A stretch of 64,000 nt of DNA from Planctomycetota bacterium (lineage in GTDB: Bacteria > Planctomycetota > Phycisphaerae > Sedimentisphaerales > Anaerobacaceae), in assembly GCA_014384025.1 (NCBI GenBank), contig JACNGQ010000198.1, positions 1 to 64,000 of the forward strand. Direction: 5' to 3'. Numbering within the stretch: the first letter of the stretch is position 1; the number at the start of each line of letters is the position of its first letter. The translations under genes and the position numbers were made by a program. Shown piece by piece: positions 28,131-37,865 of this stretch. A model generated the notes under the pieces. It worked only from the letters and a program-made list of their open reading frames with translations, was not told the DNA's origin and did not search any database.

Positions 28131-28652
28131 ATGAACAGTCAAAACGATGAAAATTTGAAAGAACTGTTCGAGAGATTCCTAAGTGCCGAGCAGGCCGAAA
28201 GCGGTGTTGAGGATATCCAAAAAGCTGAGCAAATCCTCCGCCAGCACCCTGCGCCCGAGCCTGATAGTATGCTAATAGCCAATATAAAAGCCGAAATCGC
28301 TATGCGTCTGCCGGCCAAAAGAACAAGTACTTTTACAAAGATAGCTTACAGGGTGGCTTATGCTGCTGCGGCAATTATGATTATAACGGCGGTAAGCCTG
28401 AGAACATTCGATATGGATGCTCCTGAGCCTGGCCGGGTACAATATGCCTCGATCATGCCCACAGCAATTTGGGAAAGCGACGATATTGTCACCGATGATG
28501 TGGACCTGGCAATTTTCACTATTGAAATTGAGCAAATTGAAGACGAACTGCGGTCCTTGCAGTCTGGCGAATACATCAGTGACAGCGACAGCAGTTTATC
28601 TGAATTGGAGATGGAGCTTGTAGCAATTAATAATGATTTCTGGAAGGAGTAA
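28131..28652 (+). CDS. Single-TM protein, putative anti-sigma factor
   Basis: Soluble N-terminus, AYRVAYAAAAIMIITAVSL TM, acidic C-terminus; between sigma gene and secreted protein gene. Confidence 0.55.
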   Translation: MNSQNDENLKELFERFLSAEQAESGVEDIQKAEQILRQHPAPEPDSMLIANIKAEIAMRLPAKRTSTFTKIAYRVAYAAAAIMIITAVSLRTFDMDAPEPGRVQYASIMPTAIWESDDIVTDDVDLAIFTIEIEQIEDELRSLQSGEYISDSDSSLSELEMELVAINNDFWKE

Positions 28653-28656
28653 AGAA

Positions 28657-29520
28657 ATGGAGTTACGTCGTGGAATTATTTTAATTCTGGTAATGGCGGC
28701 AATGACAACAGTAACCGTTCTGCCTTGCTATTCTCAAGAGAAGAAGGCCGAAGAAGATATCTGGACAGAGGATGAACCAAGAGGCCCCGGCGGGGGACCT
28801 GGACGGGGAGGGCCTGTCGGTGGACCGGGACGAGGAGGACGAGGCCCAGGAAGATACAGAACGTCAGAAGAGGAAATTGACCATTTTTTGAATGATTTGA
28901 AAGAAAGCGACCCGGCAAAAGCAAAAGAGTTGCAAAACCTACGCGAAAAAGAACCTGAGAAGTTCAGAGATGAGCTTAGAAAATCCGCCCGTGAGCAGTG
29001 GACTAAACGCATAGAATCCTGGAGAAGCAGGTGGCGTACAGAGTTTCTCGAATGGCTTCAAAAAGCTGTTCCTAAGGTAGCACGGGATTTGGCCAAGTTA
29101 AAAGACACAGATCCGGACCTTTATGCGAAGAAGTATGAGATCATCAGGGAAAAATATAGGCGTATTTTCGAAGAAGGAAAAAGAAATCCCGATTTGGAAG
29201 AAGTTCTTATGGCAGAACTGGAACTGGATGAAAAACAGGAAGTTCTGATCAATAAAATCAAGGCCACAAAAAGTGAAAAAGAAAAGAAGAAATTAATGTC
29301 TCAGCTGGAAGAAGTAGTCGGCAACAAGTATGACCTGATTATAAGAAAGAAGTTTATTGCTTACGAATTCCTGCTAAAAAGGGTCGAGGAGCTTCAAAAA
29401 GAACTCAGCAAAAATAGAGAGGAGATTGCTAAGTGGAAAGACGAAAAAATTAGGTCTCAGAATGTGAAGGAGCGAGTAGATGAGCTGACCGAACCATCTC
29501 GAAAATTCAGGTGGCGATAA
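28657..29520 (+). CDS. Secreted Gly/Arg/Pro-rich plus charged coiled-coil protein
   Basis: ATG 28657 follows ggaaggagtaaagaa; signal peptide; RGPGGGPGRGGPVGGPGRGGRGPGR; long K/E/R-rich helix. Confidence 0.7.
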   Translation: MELRRGIILILVMAAMTTVTVLPCYSQEKKAEEDIWTEDEPRGPGGGPGRGGPVGGPGRGGRGPGRYRTSEEEIDHFLNDLKESDPAKAKELQNLREKEPEKFRDELRKSAREQWTKRIESWRSRWRTEFLEWLQKAVPKVARDLAKLKDTDPDLYAKKYEIIREKYRRIFEEGKRNPDLEEVLMAELELDEKQEVLINKIKATKSEKEKKKLMSQLEEVVGNKYDLIIRKKFIAYEFLLKRVEELQKELSKNREEIAKWKDEKIRSQNVKERVDELTEPSRKFRWR

Positions 29521-29579
29521 GTAAGCTTAAGTCCTTAACGTTATATTTTGATTCTCTGTATTCTGGCTTACATCTTTTT

Positions 29580-30599
29580 CTATCCGCTATACCCGAACAA
29601 ATACACCAGGTATCCAACATATCCACAGAGCAGCAGTGTTCCGCTTATTCGTCCGATTATGTGCTTGCCGAGAAAGACAGCTAAGGCAAAGGCGGCGCTG
29701 ACGATAATCATAATCCAGTAATCGGTCCCTCCAGCGAACCGTTGCTCAATATCAAACGGCAGGACTATGCCTGCTCCGCCAACAACAAGGAGTGTATTGA
29801 AGATATTGGAGCCAACGAGATTGCCGACAGAAATATCATGATGGCCTCTGACCGCCGCCGCCACACAGGTTACAAGCTCTGGGAGAGAAGTTCCGAATGC
29901 GATGATAGTCAGACCTATAACGCTCTCGCTCAGTCCGATTTCCGTGCCGATAAACACGGCCCCCTCCACAGCCATCTCAGCTCCAACAGCCAGCCCAATT
30001 AATCCAATCATAATAAAGAGTACATTTTTTGTTCCATCTCCGCTTGCCCGGGTGATTATCTCCGAATCGCCGGCATTTTCTGCTGCTAATCTGTTCAGTT
30101 CGGCTTGTTTATTCCTGTTTTGCACGCTTTCTTTCCGCGCCAGAAGTATCGTTATCAGAATCAACACCGCAAAGACTGCTAACAGCGCAAATGCTTCCAG
30201 CCGGGCAAGATGCGAATCGCACAGAAATGGCCACAATAACAGCCCCATAAGAATCATTACTGGTATCTCACGGCAAAGCGTTTGTCTTTTGACCATGAGG
30301 GGCCGAATAAGGGCCACCAGACCGCCCACAAGAGCCAGGTTCACAATGTTTGAGCCGAAAACATTACCGATGGCAATATTTCCCCCTTCGCCGGTCTTAT
30401 CCAGTACTCCGGCGATGCTCACTGCTAATTCAGGCGCTGACGTCCCCATAGCAACAACCGTCAGGCCGATAACAAGTGAGCTGACACCTAAAAGCCGTGC
30501 CAGGCCAACAGCACCTGCCACTAACAGCTCGGCGCACGTCCATAATATCGCCAGCCCGCCGACTAAAAGTATAACAGCTAATATTATATTCATCTGCAT
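29580..30599 (-). CDS. Calcium/sodium antiporter (CaCA family, YrbG-like)
   Basis: Duplicated motifs VVAMGTSAPELAVSI...GNVFGSNIVNLALV and IIAFGTSLPELVTCV...GNLVGSNIFNTLLVVG. Confidence 0.95.
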   Translation of the reverse strand: MQMNIILAVILLVGGLAILWTCAELLVAGAVGLARLLGVSSLVIGLTVVAMGTSAPELAVSIAGVLDKTGEGGNIAIGNVFGSNIVNLALVGGLVALIRPLMVKRQTLCREIPVMILMGLLLWPFLCDSHLARLEAFALLAVFAVLILITILLARKESVQNRNKQAELNRLAAENAGDSEIITRASGDGTKNVLFIMIGLIGLAVGAEMAVEGAVFIGTEIGLSESVIGLTIIAFGTSLPELVTCVAAAVRGHHDISVGNLVGSNIFNTLLVVGGAGIVLPFDIEQRFAGGTDYWIMIIVSAAFALAVFLGKHIIGRISGTLLLCGYVGYLVYLFGYSG

Positions 30600-30888
30600 G
30601 CCAAATCCTAAATTTTGCTCTCGGTTTTGCCCGGCTGATAGTTTTGTAAAACAATAATTTAAGATGCTTCCTATTGCAAGTTATTTAGTTTTTGTCATAT
30701 GAGAGTATTTGCTTATGAAAAAGCGTTTTTTTAGCAATTAGCTATAAGCCGACCTTTTTTATGAAGAATACGAAAAAAAAGCCTCCATCTGATAAAGTTG
30801 CTCTTTCAATATGACGAAAATATCATTGCGGAGCCCATTGAATGTCAATGGGGGATATATCATTTCATAACTTGTGAGGAGGCTTAAA

Positions 30889-33498
30889 ATGTCAAAAAGA
30901 CAAAAAAGGCTGGTTGCTCGGCAATTGGTAAACGCATATTTGATTCTAATGTTGCTCATCTCAGGATGTGCTGACAGCAAATATGGCCAGATACTGAAGC
31001 CCGCAAAAGAGCGTTTCGAAATTACGAGTGCTCATTCGGAATTTTCCGATCTGGCCAACAGTTCAGACCTGCCTGTCATGTACATAAGTGAAGGTAAAAT
31101 CGGAGTTTCCAAAGTCGAAGCAGCCCTGGAAACTGCCGATACCGGTGATTTACAGGCTCGTGCTGAATTCAGTAAACAGTCAGCTGATTATAGTGCCCGC
31201 CGAACGGAATTAGAGGCACAAATCAACAAAAACCTTGCCGAAGCAGATGCTCTTCGCAAACAGTACAGCAAAGAATACAGCAAGGCTATGGCACAAATCA
31301 CGGCAAGAGTAGCTGAACTCGATGCTCTCGAAGGACTTAAAGACGCAAACGTAGCATCTTTAATCAAAGAAGGAGACAGTAAACGTTACGATCTTATCGC
31401 TGATACACGTGAAAAGTTCGAAAGCGAAAAGGCTCGGATTGAACAATTAAAGGTGATTCACGACGCGATTGAAGCCGAAAGCAATGCCAAGATTCTTGAA
31501 ATGACAGAGGCCGCGAAAGCGACACGTGAACGTGCCAATGCCACTGTAGAAGATCTTGAAGCGGAGTCTGTCTCGGTTCAACTGGAAACTCAGGCTCGCG
31601 TGGATGAACTCGAGGAGCAAATTAGATCTGTTACTGTTCAAACGAAATCGGAGGCCAACAGACTCAATGCTACCAGAGAAGCAATCCTTAAGGATGCAGA
31701 GGCTCGGGTAAAAGAGCTTCGTACAAAAGCTGCTACTATTCAGGATAATCTTGCGAACGAAGAGTATCAGTTAAAGCTAACGGAAGCCGAATCTGCAAAA
31801 GCCGAATCGCAGGCGAAAACCTTAGAGAAATCCGCCAATGCACCTACACGCCTTGAGAAGACTCTGGCTGAAATTGACCGTCTCCGTGCGGAGATTAGCT
31901 ATCATCAGGAAAGCTCTATAGCCAATTACGAATCGCTGCTTGCTGAAGCTGAGTCCAAAATTGACGATGATCTTAACGAAGTCAATAAGCTACGAATCAG
32001 CTCAGACAGGGCGGAGCAAGTCGCCCGTTCTGAATTTGTTAAGGCCGAAGCCTCTGCTCGTGCCGAGGCCGTACGTCAGACAGCGATCCATGCCGAAGCT
32101 TTAGCCGAAGCACAAAAACTTCAGATTATCGCCGAAGCGGAAGCCGAAGCGGCAAAAATCAAACAGGAAGTTCTGGATGAGATAGCTTCTAAAAAAGCAG
32201 ACAATAAAGTCGAAATGGATAATAACACCACTTTTGTATCAGAACAGACAGAAGAACTTCACGCGGTACCGGAAGTCCCGCAGGTACAGCCTGTCGCTCC
32301 AAGGATAGAGCCAAATCACATCACAGCATATCGTACAAGCTTTGCCGAGGTCATGAGAACAAGGGCACAGGCGGATGCGTATGAATTGGTCGCCGAAGCA
32401 TCATTCGCGGAAACAGAAACAAATCTTCTGGCCATAAAAAGACAGGAAGATGCTATTGCAGCAGAACAATTGGGTATAGCGGATGCTCTTGAAGCACAGG
32501 CCCGCACGCGTTTCAGTGAAATTGAGATCAAGCTCGAAAAAGAAATGGATGTCGTAGAGTCAAAATACCGACAGCAAGTTGTACAGGCCGAATCCTTCCG
32601 GAAGGACACGGAAGCAGAGGTTATTGATTTACAAAGTCAGGCGAACGCCCTGGAGCAAATAACCAACGCCCGTGCAGATCAGCTTTTTGCAGAAGCTCAG
32701 GCGGTTACTAACAGCGGCGAAAATGATGTTAAAGAATTAAAAGTTCAGCTTTGGGCGGCACAACAACGCGGCGAAGCTCAATATTCGAAACTTGTAACCG
32801 AAGCGCAAAGTATTTCTGATTCGCAGGAAGCTCTTGCAATCCAGATTGATGCACAGGTAAATTCTGCTCAAAGATATCTTCAAGCACAACTGGCAAAAAT
32901 TGATAATTCCATCCAGTCAGGCGAAAGAATCGCACAAGCCGATTATCAGCAGGCAATGACGAAGGTAAACGTTATGAGGCAAAATACAGAAGCGAAAATC
33001 AGCCGCATTAACGCACAATTTACCATGGAACATGCGATATTGAGGGCACAGATAGAACGTGACAAAGAGCTGGCATTAAGCCAGAGCCTCCGTGGCGAAG
33101 CTGTCTGTGACCGTATGGTTGCGAATGCCAATACAGCCAAAACGTGTGAATATGCCGACATTGACGCCAAACATGCCACCGCGCAGGCCGATATGAATAT
33201 TATTCTGTCTGCCAACTCTGCAAAGCGTGATACTGCACAGGTCTATCTTGATGCGGTAAAGGCAAGGTTCAACGCGAGAATACAGCAGGTTAAGTCAGAA
33301 CGTATAGTTTCAAGCGCCGGCGAGCATAATGCTATGGCCTTAAAGCGAACCGATTTAGCTGCCGCAATGGCACAAGCAATGGCTGCCCGCGAAGAATCCA
33401 AACGTAAGCTGACGGATCTGCAGAAAAGACAGGCAGAGCTTCAGACTGCTTCCATGATAAACTGGTCGAGCAAACTTGCAATGATCAGATCCAGGTAG
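30889..33498 (+). CDS. Very long Ala/Glu-rich coiled-coil lipoprotein
   Basis: Lipobox LLISGC; ATG at 30889 after gtgaggaggctta; ~820 aa almost entirely helical A/E/K/Q-rich. Confidence 0.85.
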   Translation: MSKRQKRLVARQLVNAYLILMLLISGCADSKYGQILKPAKERFEITSAHSEFSDLANSSDLPVMYISEGKIGVSKVEAALETADTGDLQARAEFSKQSADYSARRTELEAQINKNLAEADALRKQYSKEYSKAMAQITARVAELDALEGLKDANVASLIKEGDSKRYDLIADTREKFESEKARIEQLKVIHDAIEAESNAKILEMTEAAKATRERANATVEDLEAESVSVQLETQARVDELEEQIRSVTVQTKSEANRLNATREAILKDAEARVKELRTKAATIQDNLANEEYQLKLTEAESAKAESQAKTLEKSANAPTRLEKTLAEIDRLRAEISYHQESSIANYESLLAEAESKIDDDLNEVNKLRISSDRAEQVARSEFVKAEASARAEAVRQTAIHAEALAEAQKLQIIAEAEAEAAKIKQEVLDEIASKKADNKVEMDNNTTFVSEQTEELHAVPEVPQVQPVAPRIEPNHITAYRTSFAEVMRTRAQADAYELVAEASFAETETNLLAIKRQEDAIAAEQLGIADALEAQARTRFSEIEIKLEKEMDVVESKYRQQVVQAESFRKDTEAEVIDLQSQANALEQITNARADQLFAEAQAVTNSGENDVKELKVQLWAAQQRGEAQYSKLVTEAQSISDSQEALAIQIDAQVNSAQRYLQAQLAKIDNSIQSGERIAQADYQQAMTKVNVMRQNTEAKISRINAQFTMEHAILRAQIERDKELALSQSLRGEAVCDRMVANANTAKTCEYADIDAKHATAQADMNIILSANSAKRDTAQVYLDAVKARFNARIQQVKSERIVSSAGEHNAMALKRTDLAAAMAQAMAAREESKRKLTDLQKRQAELQTASMINWSSKLAMIRSR

Positions 33499-33597
33499 CT
33501 CATTGACATATCTGTCCTTGAAACGGCTCCTGTGACCCGTAAAGTACATGGGTTCCTGATGAGGCCGGCTAACTTCGGGATGGATAATAAAACCGAT

Positions 33598-33633
33598 GCA
33601 GGACGGTTGAACATGAACCGTCCTGCTTTTTTT
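33598..33633 (+). terminator. Strong intrinsic terminator
   Basis: gcaggacggtt-gaacatg-aaccgtcctgc followed by TTTTTTT; perfect 11-bp stem. Confidence 0.9.
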
Positions 33634-33692
33634 GTACCTTTATGATGATGAATAAATCGCTTTAGGAGTGGTAGCTGGTTACATATAACTTT

Positions 33693-34307
33693 TCAATTCA
33701 GCTCGGTCAGATAGATATTGCGAAACCGGTATTGTCCGCCCCCGGGTACCTCGGCCTGAAGAGAGATAAAGCCCTTTGAGGGATCACCGAGACCATCCGC
33801 TTTCCAGGCGGGACTGCCGTTCATCTCCAGCGAGACTTTCGTGTCCTGCACAGTGAGCTTGAATTGATTCCATTGCCCTGCCTTTATTAATCCCGCGCTT
33901 CGGGCTTCCTCCAAGGCGCCGACGTTGCCTTCCATGCCTTGTCGCAGGTTGACCTGGTAGCGGTCTGGCCAGGGTCGGTTCTCCGGTACTAAAGTGTAGC
34001 GGAAATAGACTCCGCTATCCCACTTGTCGTCTCGTAGAGCCTTACATTCGAACTCTAAAATGAAATTACCGTATTGCTGCTGGGTTTGTACCAATCCATT
34101 CCCGCCCTTTAGCAGAATATCTCCGTTATCGACGATTGCTTCGCAATTAATGACCGTCCAACCGTCCATGGTTTTTCCGTCAAATAACGCCACGCGTTTA
34201 CTTTCGGCTGATTCAGAGGATTGATCGCTCTCGAAATCTAAGCATGATGTTAAGGCCGCTGCCGCAAATAAAAGCACTATCATATAAATTTTGTTTGTTG
34301 TCTTCAT
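33693..34307 (-). CDS. DUF1080 (3-keto-disaccharide hydrolase family) lipoprotein
   Basis: ALTSC lipobox; LFDGKTMDGWTVINCEAIVDNGDILLKGGNGLVQTQQQYGNFILEFE; start after ctggagaact. Confidence 0.85.
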   Translation of the reverse strand: MKTTNKIYMIVLLFAAAALTSCLDFESDQSSESAESKRVALFDGKTMDGWTVINCEAIVDNGDILLKGGNGLVQTQQQYGNFILEFECKALRDDKWDSGVYFRYTLVPENRPWPDRYQVNLRQGMEGNVGALEEARSAGLIKAGQWNQFKLTVQDTKVSLEMNGSPAWKADGLGDPSKGFISLQAEVPGGGQYRFRNIYLTELN

Positions 34308-34353
34308 AAGTTCTCCAGTAGAGTGACCTTGTTCAAGTATGAGTTGACATGCT

Positions 34354-35598
34354 CTATATCTTGCCGACAACCAGGCAGGAATTGTGGCCGCCAAAGCCGA
34401 AGGAGTTGCTCATCGCAAGATTGACCTCTGTTTGACGAGCTTCCAGAGGCACAAAATCCATCCTGGGATCACATTGCTCATCGATATTTCGAAGATTAAT
34501 GGTGGGGGGGATAGTTGATTCATTAATTGCTTTTACACATATAATCAACTCAACGGCTCCACTGGCACCGAGTAAATGCCCGAGGCAGCTCTTGGTCGAA
34601 CTTACAGGGATTTTATATGCCTGCTCACCAAAAACAAATCTGATAGCCGAACTTTCAGCGATGTCATTCAGCGAGGTTGACGTCCCGTGCGCATTGATAT
34701 AACTTACTTTATCTGTATCGACACCTGCGTCTATCAATGCTAATTCCATTGCTTTTGCAGCACCGTCACCGTCAGGCCGCGGTGCGGTAATATGATAACC
34801 ATCATCGTTGGCACTATAGCCGAGAAGCTCGGCATATATATTTGCACCTCGCTTTTTGGCGTGGCTTTCTTCTTCCAGAACCAAAACTCCGGCCCCCTCG
34901 GAAAGAACAAAACCGTCTCTGTCCCTGTCAAATGGTTTTGATGCACCCTGAGGGTCATCATTCTGTAAGCTCAGCGAACGAGCGGCGCAAAATGAAGCCA
35001 ATCCTACAGGCGTTAGAGCCGCTTCAGCTCCGCCTGTTATCATAATATCGCTTCGTCCGGCCACTATGTTGGAAAAAGCTTCTCCGATGGCATTGTTGCC
35101 GGAAGCACAGGCGCTCGATACACAAAAATTAGGTCCGCGAAGGCCGTAAGTAATGGCGATAGTGCCACTGGCGGCATTAGCCATAAGCCGGGGGACACAG
35201 AAAGGAGAAACCTTCTTTGGGCCTTTTTCTAAAAGCCTTATGTGCTGATCTTCAATTTCTTTAAGACCGCCTATACCAGTACCTACAATAACTCCGGTAC
35301 GAAAAACGTCTTCTTTGGAGAAATCAAGGCCGCTGTCTTCAACTGCCTGTTTAGCCGCAGCCATTGCAAACTGAGTAAAGCGGTCCATTCGCTTGCTCTC
35401 GCGCTGATCAACGTATTTCGTAACATCGAAATCTCTTATTTCGCCCCCGAACTTGACCGGATATGCACTGGTATCGAACGATTCGATGATAGAAATACCG
35501 CTTTGACCCTCGCACAATGCAGCGAAAAGCCCATCAGCAGACTCGGCTAAGGCGGTTACACAACCTAAGCCTGTGATAACAACACGCCGTTTACTCAT
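34354..35598 (-). CDS. fabF: Beta-ketoacyl-ACP synthase II
   Basis: RRVVITGLGCVTAL, CVSSACASGNNAIGEA, NAHGTSTSLND, STKSCLGHLLGASG. Confidence 0.96.
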   Translation of the reverse strand: MSKRRVVITGLGCVTALAESADGLFAALCEGQSGISIIESFDTSAYPVKFGGEIRDFDVTKYVDQRESKRMDRFTQFAMAAAKQAVEDSGLDFSKEDVFRTGVIVGTGIGGLKEIEDQHIRLLEKGPKKVSPFCVPRLMANAASGTIAITYGLRGPNFCVSSACASGNNAIGEAFSNIVAGRSDIMITGGAEAALTPVGLASFCAARSLSLQNDDPQGASKPFDRDRDGFVLSEGAGVLVLEEESHAKKRGANIYAELLGYSANDDGYHITAPRPDGDGAAKAMELALIDAGVDTDKVSYINAHGTSTSLNDIAESSAIRFVFGEQAYKIPVSSTKSCLGHLLGASGAVELIICVKAINESTIPPTINLRNIDEQCDPRMDFVPLEARQTEVNLAMSNSFGFGGHNSCLVVGKI

Positions 35599-35612
35599 GT
35601 TAAACTGGTTCG

Positions 35613-35885
35613 CTACTCTTGGCTTTTTGATTGTGCAACATTGACGATATAGTCGATTGCAGCGCCGACCGTCTGGATTTTCTCAGCTTCCTCGTCTGGA
35701 ATGCTCATGTCAAACTCGTCCTCAAATTCCATTACGAGCTCAACCGTATCCAGTGAGTCGGCATTCAAGTCATTGATAAATGAGGTCTCACGCACTATTT
35801 CCGCTTTATCTGCGCCCATCTGCTCACTTATTATATCGATCACTTTATTTTCTATTGCCTTAACATCTACTTCATCGGGACTCAC
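35613..35885 (-). CDS. acpP: Acyl carrier protein
   Basis: [45 protein letters not shown]. Confidence 0.97.
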   Translation of the reverse strand: MSPDEVDVKAIENKVIDIISEQMGADKAEIVRETSFINDLNADSLDTVELVMEFEDEFDMSIPDEEAEKIQTVGAAIDYIVNVAQSKSQE

Positions 35886-36041
35886 TTGTTTTCCTCCCTA
35901 ATTAAATAGGAATTTATTCCATAAACATCCAATTGTACTACATTAATAATAGCTGCAACCAACAGCTAATTGTATTTATTATATGTTGGCGGGTATAGTA
36001 CATATAAAAATACCCGTCTACAAATCTTTTTTTATTTTTTT

Positions 36042-36779
36042 TTACATTGCCATACCGCCATCTACACATAGTACCTGACCGGTGATATAGCCGGATTCGT
36101 CGCTGGCAAGGAATGCGACCGCTTTGGCGACATCTTCGACCTGGCCGAATCGTCGGACTGGAATAATCTGTTTAGCGGCGGTTTTAACCGCATCCGGGAG
36201 AACTTCCGTCATTTCGGTCATAATAAATCCAGGAGCGATGCAATTTGCTGTAATATTCTTTTTGCCGACTTCCCGAGCAACCGATTTTGTCATTCCGATA
36301 AGGCCCGCCTTGCTTGCCGCATAATTGCTTGAGCCGGCCTGTCCCATTACACCGGCTACGGAGCTTAAATTTATGATCCTCCCAAATTTATTACGAACCA
36401 TTGATCTGACTGCAAAGGTGGTGGCGATAAAAGCCGCTCGCAGATTGACGTTAATGACCCTGTCAAAATCCTCTTCCTTCATTTGCATCATCAGCTTATC
36501 ACGTGTTATGCCGGCGTTGTTGACCAAAATTCCTATCCCGCCGTATTCGTTGGCAAGAGACTCAAGAACTTCGGTAAATTCATCCGTCTTGGTTATATCC
36601 ACGCATTTTGTAATGACTGTAAAACCAGCTTCTTTTACAACACCTTCAAGCTCAATTAGCTGTTCGTTATTTATATCCAGCCCGGCAACAATTCGGCCTT
36701 GCTTAAGCAATTCGAGAACAATCGCCCGGCCGATTCCTCTGGCGGCACCTGTTACAACAGCCAGTCTTTTTTCCGACAT
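36042..36779 (-). CDS. fabG: 3-oxoacyl-ACP reductase
   Basis: VVTGAARGIGRAI, LVNNAGITRDKLMMQMKEEDFD, YAASKAGLIGMTKS; start at MSEKRL. Confidence 0.95.
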   Translation of the reverse strand: MSEKRLAVVTGAARGIGRAIVLELLKQGRIVAGLDINNEQLIELEGVVKEAGFTVITKCVDITKTDEFTEVLESLANEYGGIGILVNNAGITRDKLMMQMKEEDFDRVINVNLRAAFIATTFAVRSMVRNKFGRIINLSSVAGVMGQAGSSNYAASKAGLIGMTKSVAREVGKKNITANCIAPGFIMTEMTEVLPDAVKTAAKQIIPVRRFGQVEDVAKAVAFLASDESGYITGQVLCVDGGMAM

Positions 36780-36841
36780 CCTTAAAATCTCCAAATTAAA
36801 ATCATTCAAATATTTATTCCAGCGCCTCGTGCGGAGGATTG

Positions 36842-37783
36842 TTATAACAATTCCTTTATTGCCTGTAAATCGCTGATATTCACAACCTTTATTTTCCTGT
36901 TGATTCTTCTCATCAGCCCTGTCAGAACCCTGCCCGGCCCAATTTCATAAAACTTTTCGATACCATCATCTATAAGTCGTTTCATACATTTTTGCCAGAG
37001 AATAGGACAAGTCAACTGATTTATAAGGCCATCTGAGATTTTTTGGCTCGTCTGATAATACTCAGCATGAATATTGGCAATAGTCTTGATATCAGATGGT
37101 TCTGAAATCTCACAATTAGACAATGCTTCTCCAAGTCTTTGGGCCGCACTGGACATCATTTCTGTATGAAAAGCACCTGCGACCTCTAAACGGACAGCTT
37201 TTATAGCGCCATACTTTTGGGCTAATTGTTCGGCCCGTTCACAGGCTTTTACGCTGCCGCTTACCACAATCTGTCCGGGGCAGTTGAAATTAACGGGCAC
37301 AATCAAATCGCCTTCAGAGGCCTCATCGCAAAGCTGACGAACTTTTTCTTCGTCAAGGCCAATTATCCCCACCATTGCTCCTTCTGTGGCGTCAGCGGCC
37401 GCCTGCATCGCCTGGCCACGCTTGTGAACAAGCACGAGCCCATCCTCAAAGCTTATCAAGCCCGCTGCGTAAAGGGCTGTATATTCACCAAGACTGAGCC
37501 CTGCCGTAACATCCGCACTGATACTGCTTGTGGCGGGATTAGTCCTGAGAACCTCCAATATGGCCGCAGACGTTACAAAAATAGCAGGCTGTGAAATCGT
37601 CGTACTGTTCAGCTGTTCGGCAGGACCCTCAAAGCAAAGTCCACTAAGGTCAAATCCAACGATGTCATTTGCCTTTTCGTAAATCTCCGCTGCCACAGGG
37701 AATGATTGTGCTATTTCGGCGCCCATCCCAACAACCTGAGCACCTTGCCCTGGAAATAAAAAAGCTGTTTTCAATTGTCTCAC
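36842..37783 (-). CDS. fabD: Malonyl CoA-acyl carrier protein transacylase
   Basis: FLFPGQGAQVVGMG, AGLSLGEYTALYAAG, VAGAFHTEMM. Confidence 0.95.
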   Translation of the reverse strand: MRQLKTAFLFPGQGAQVVGMGAEIAQSFPVAAEIYEKANDIVGFDLSGLCFEGPAEQLNSTTISQPAIFVTSAAILEVLRTNPATSSISADVTAGLSLGEYTALYAAGLISFEDGLVLVHKRGQAMQAAADATEGAMVGIIGLDEEKVRQLCDEASEGDLIVPVNFNCPGQIVVSGSVKACERAEQLAQKYGAIKAVRLEVAGAFHTEMMSSAAQRLGEALSNCEISEPSDIKTIANIHAEYYQTSQKISDGLINQLTCPILWQKCMKRLIDDGIEKFYEIGPGRVLTGLMRRINRKIKVVNISDLQAIKELL

Positions 37784-37865
37784 GTGACAAATTCCCTCTA
37801 TAGAGATTCATTTCGAGTTCCAATTTTACGGCCTTAAAGATTTACCTGACCGTTTATATCGGCAA

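Noticed and set aside
29902-30657. 251-aa plus-strand ORF
   Set aside because: Antisense to the Ca/Na antiporter gene.
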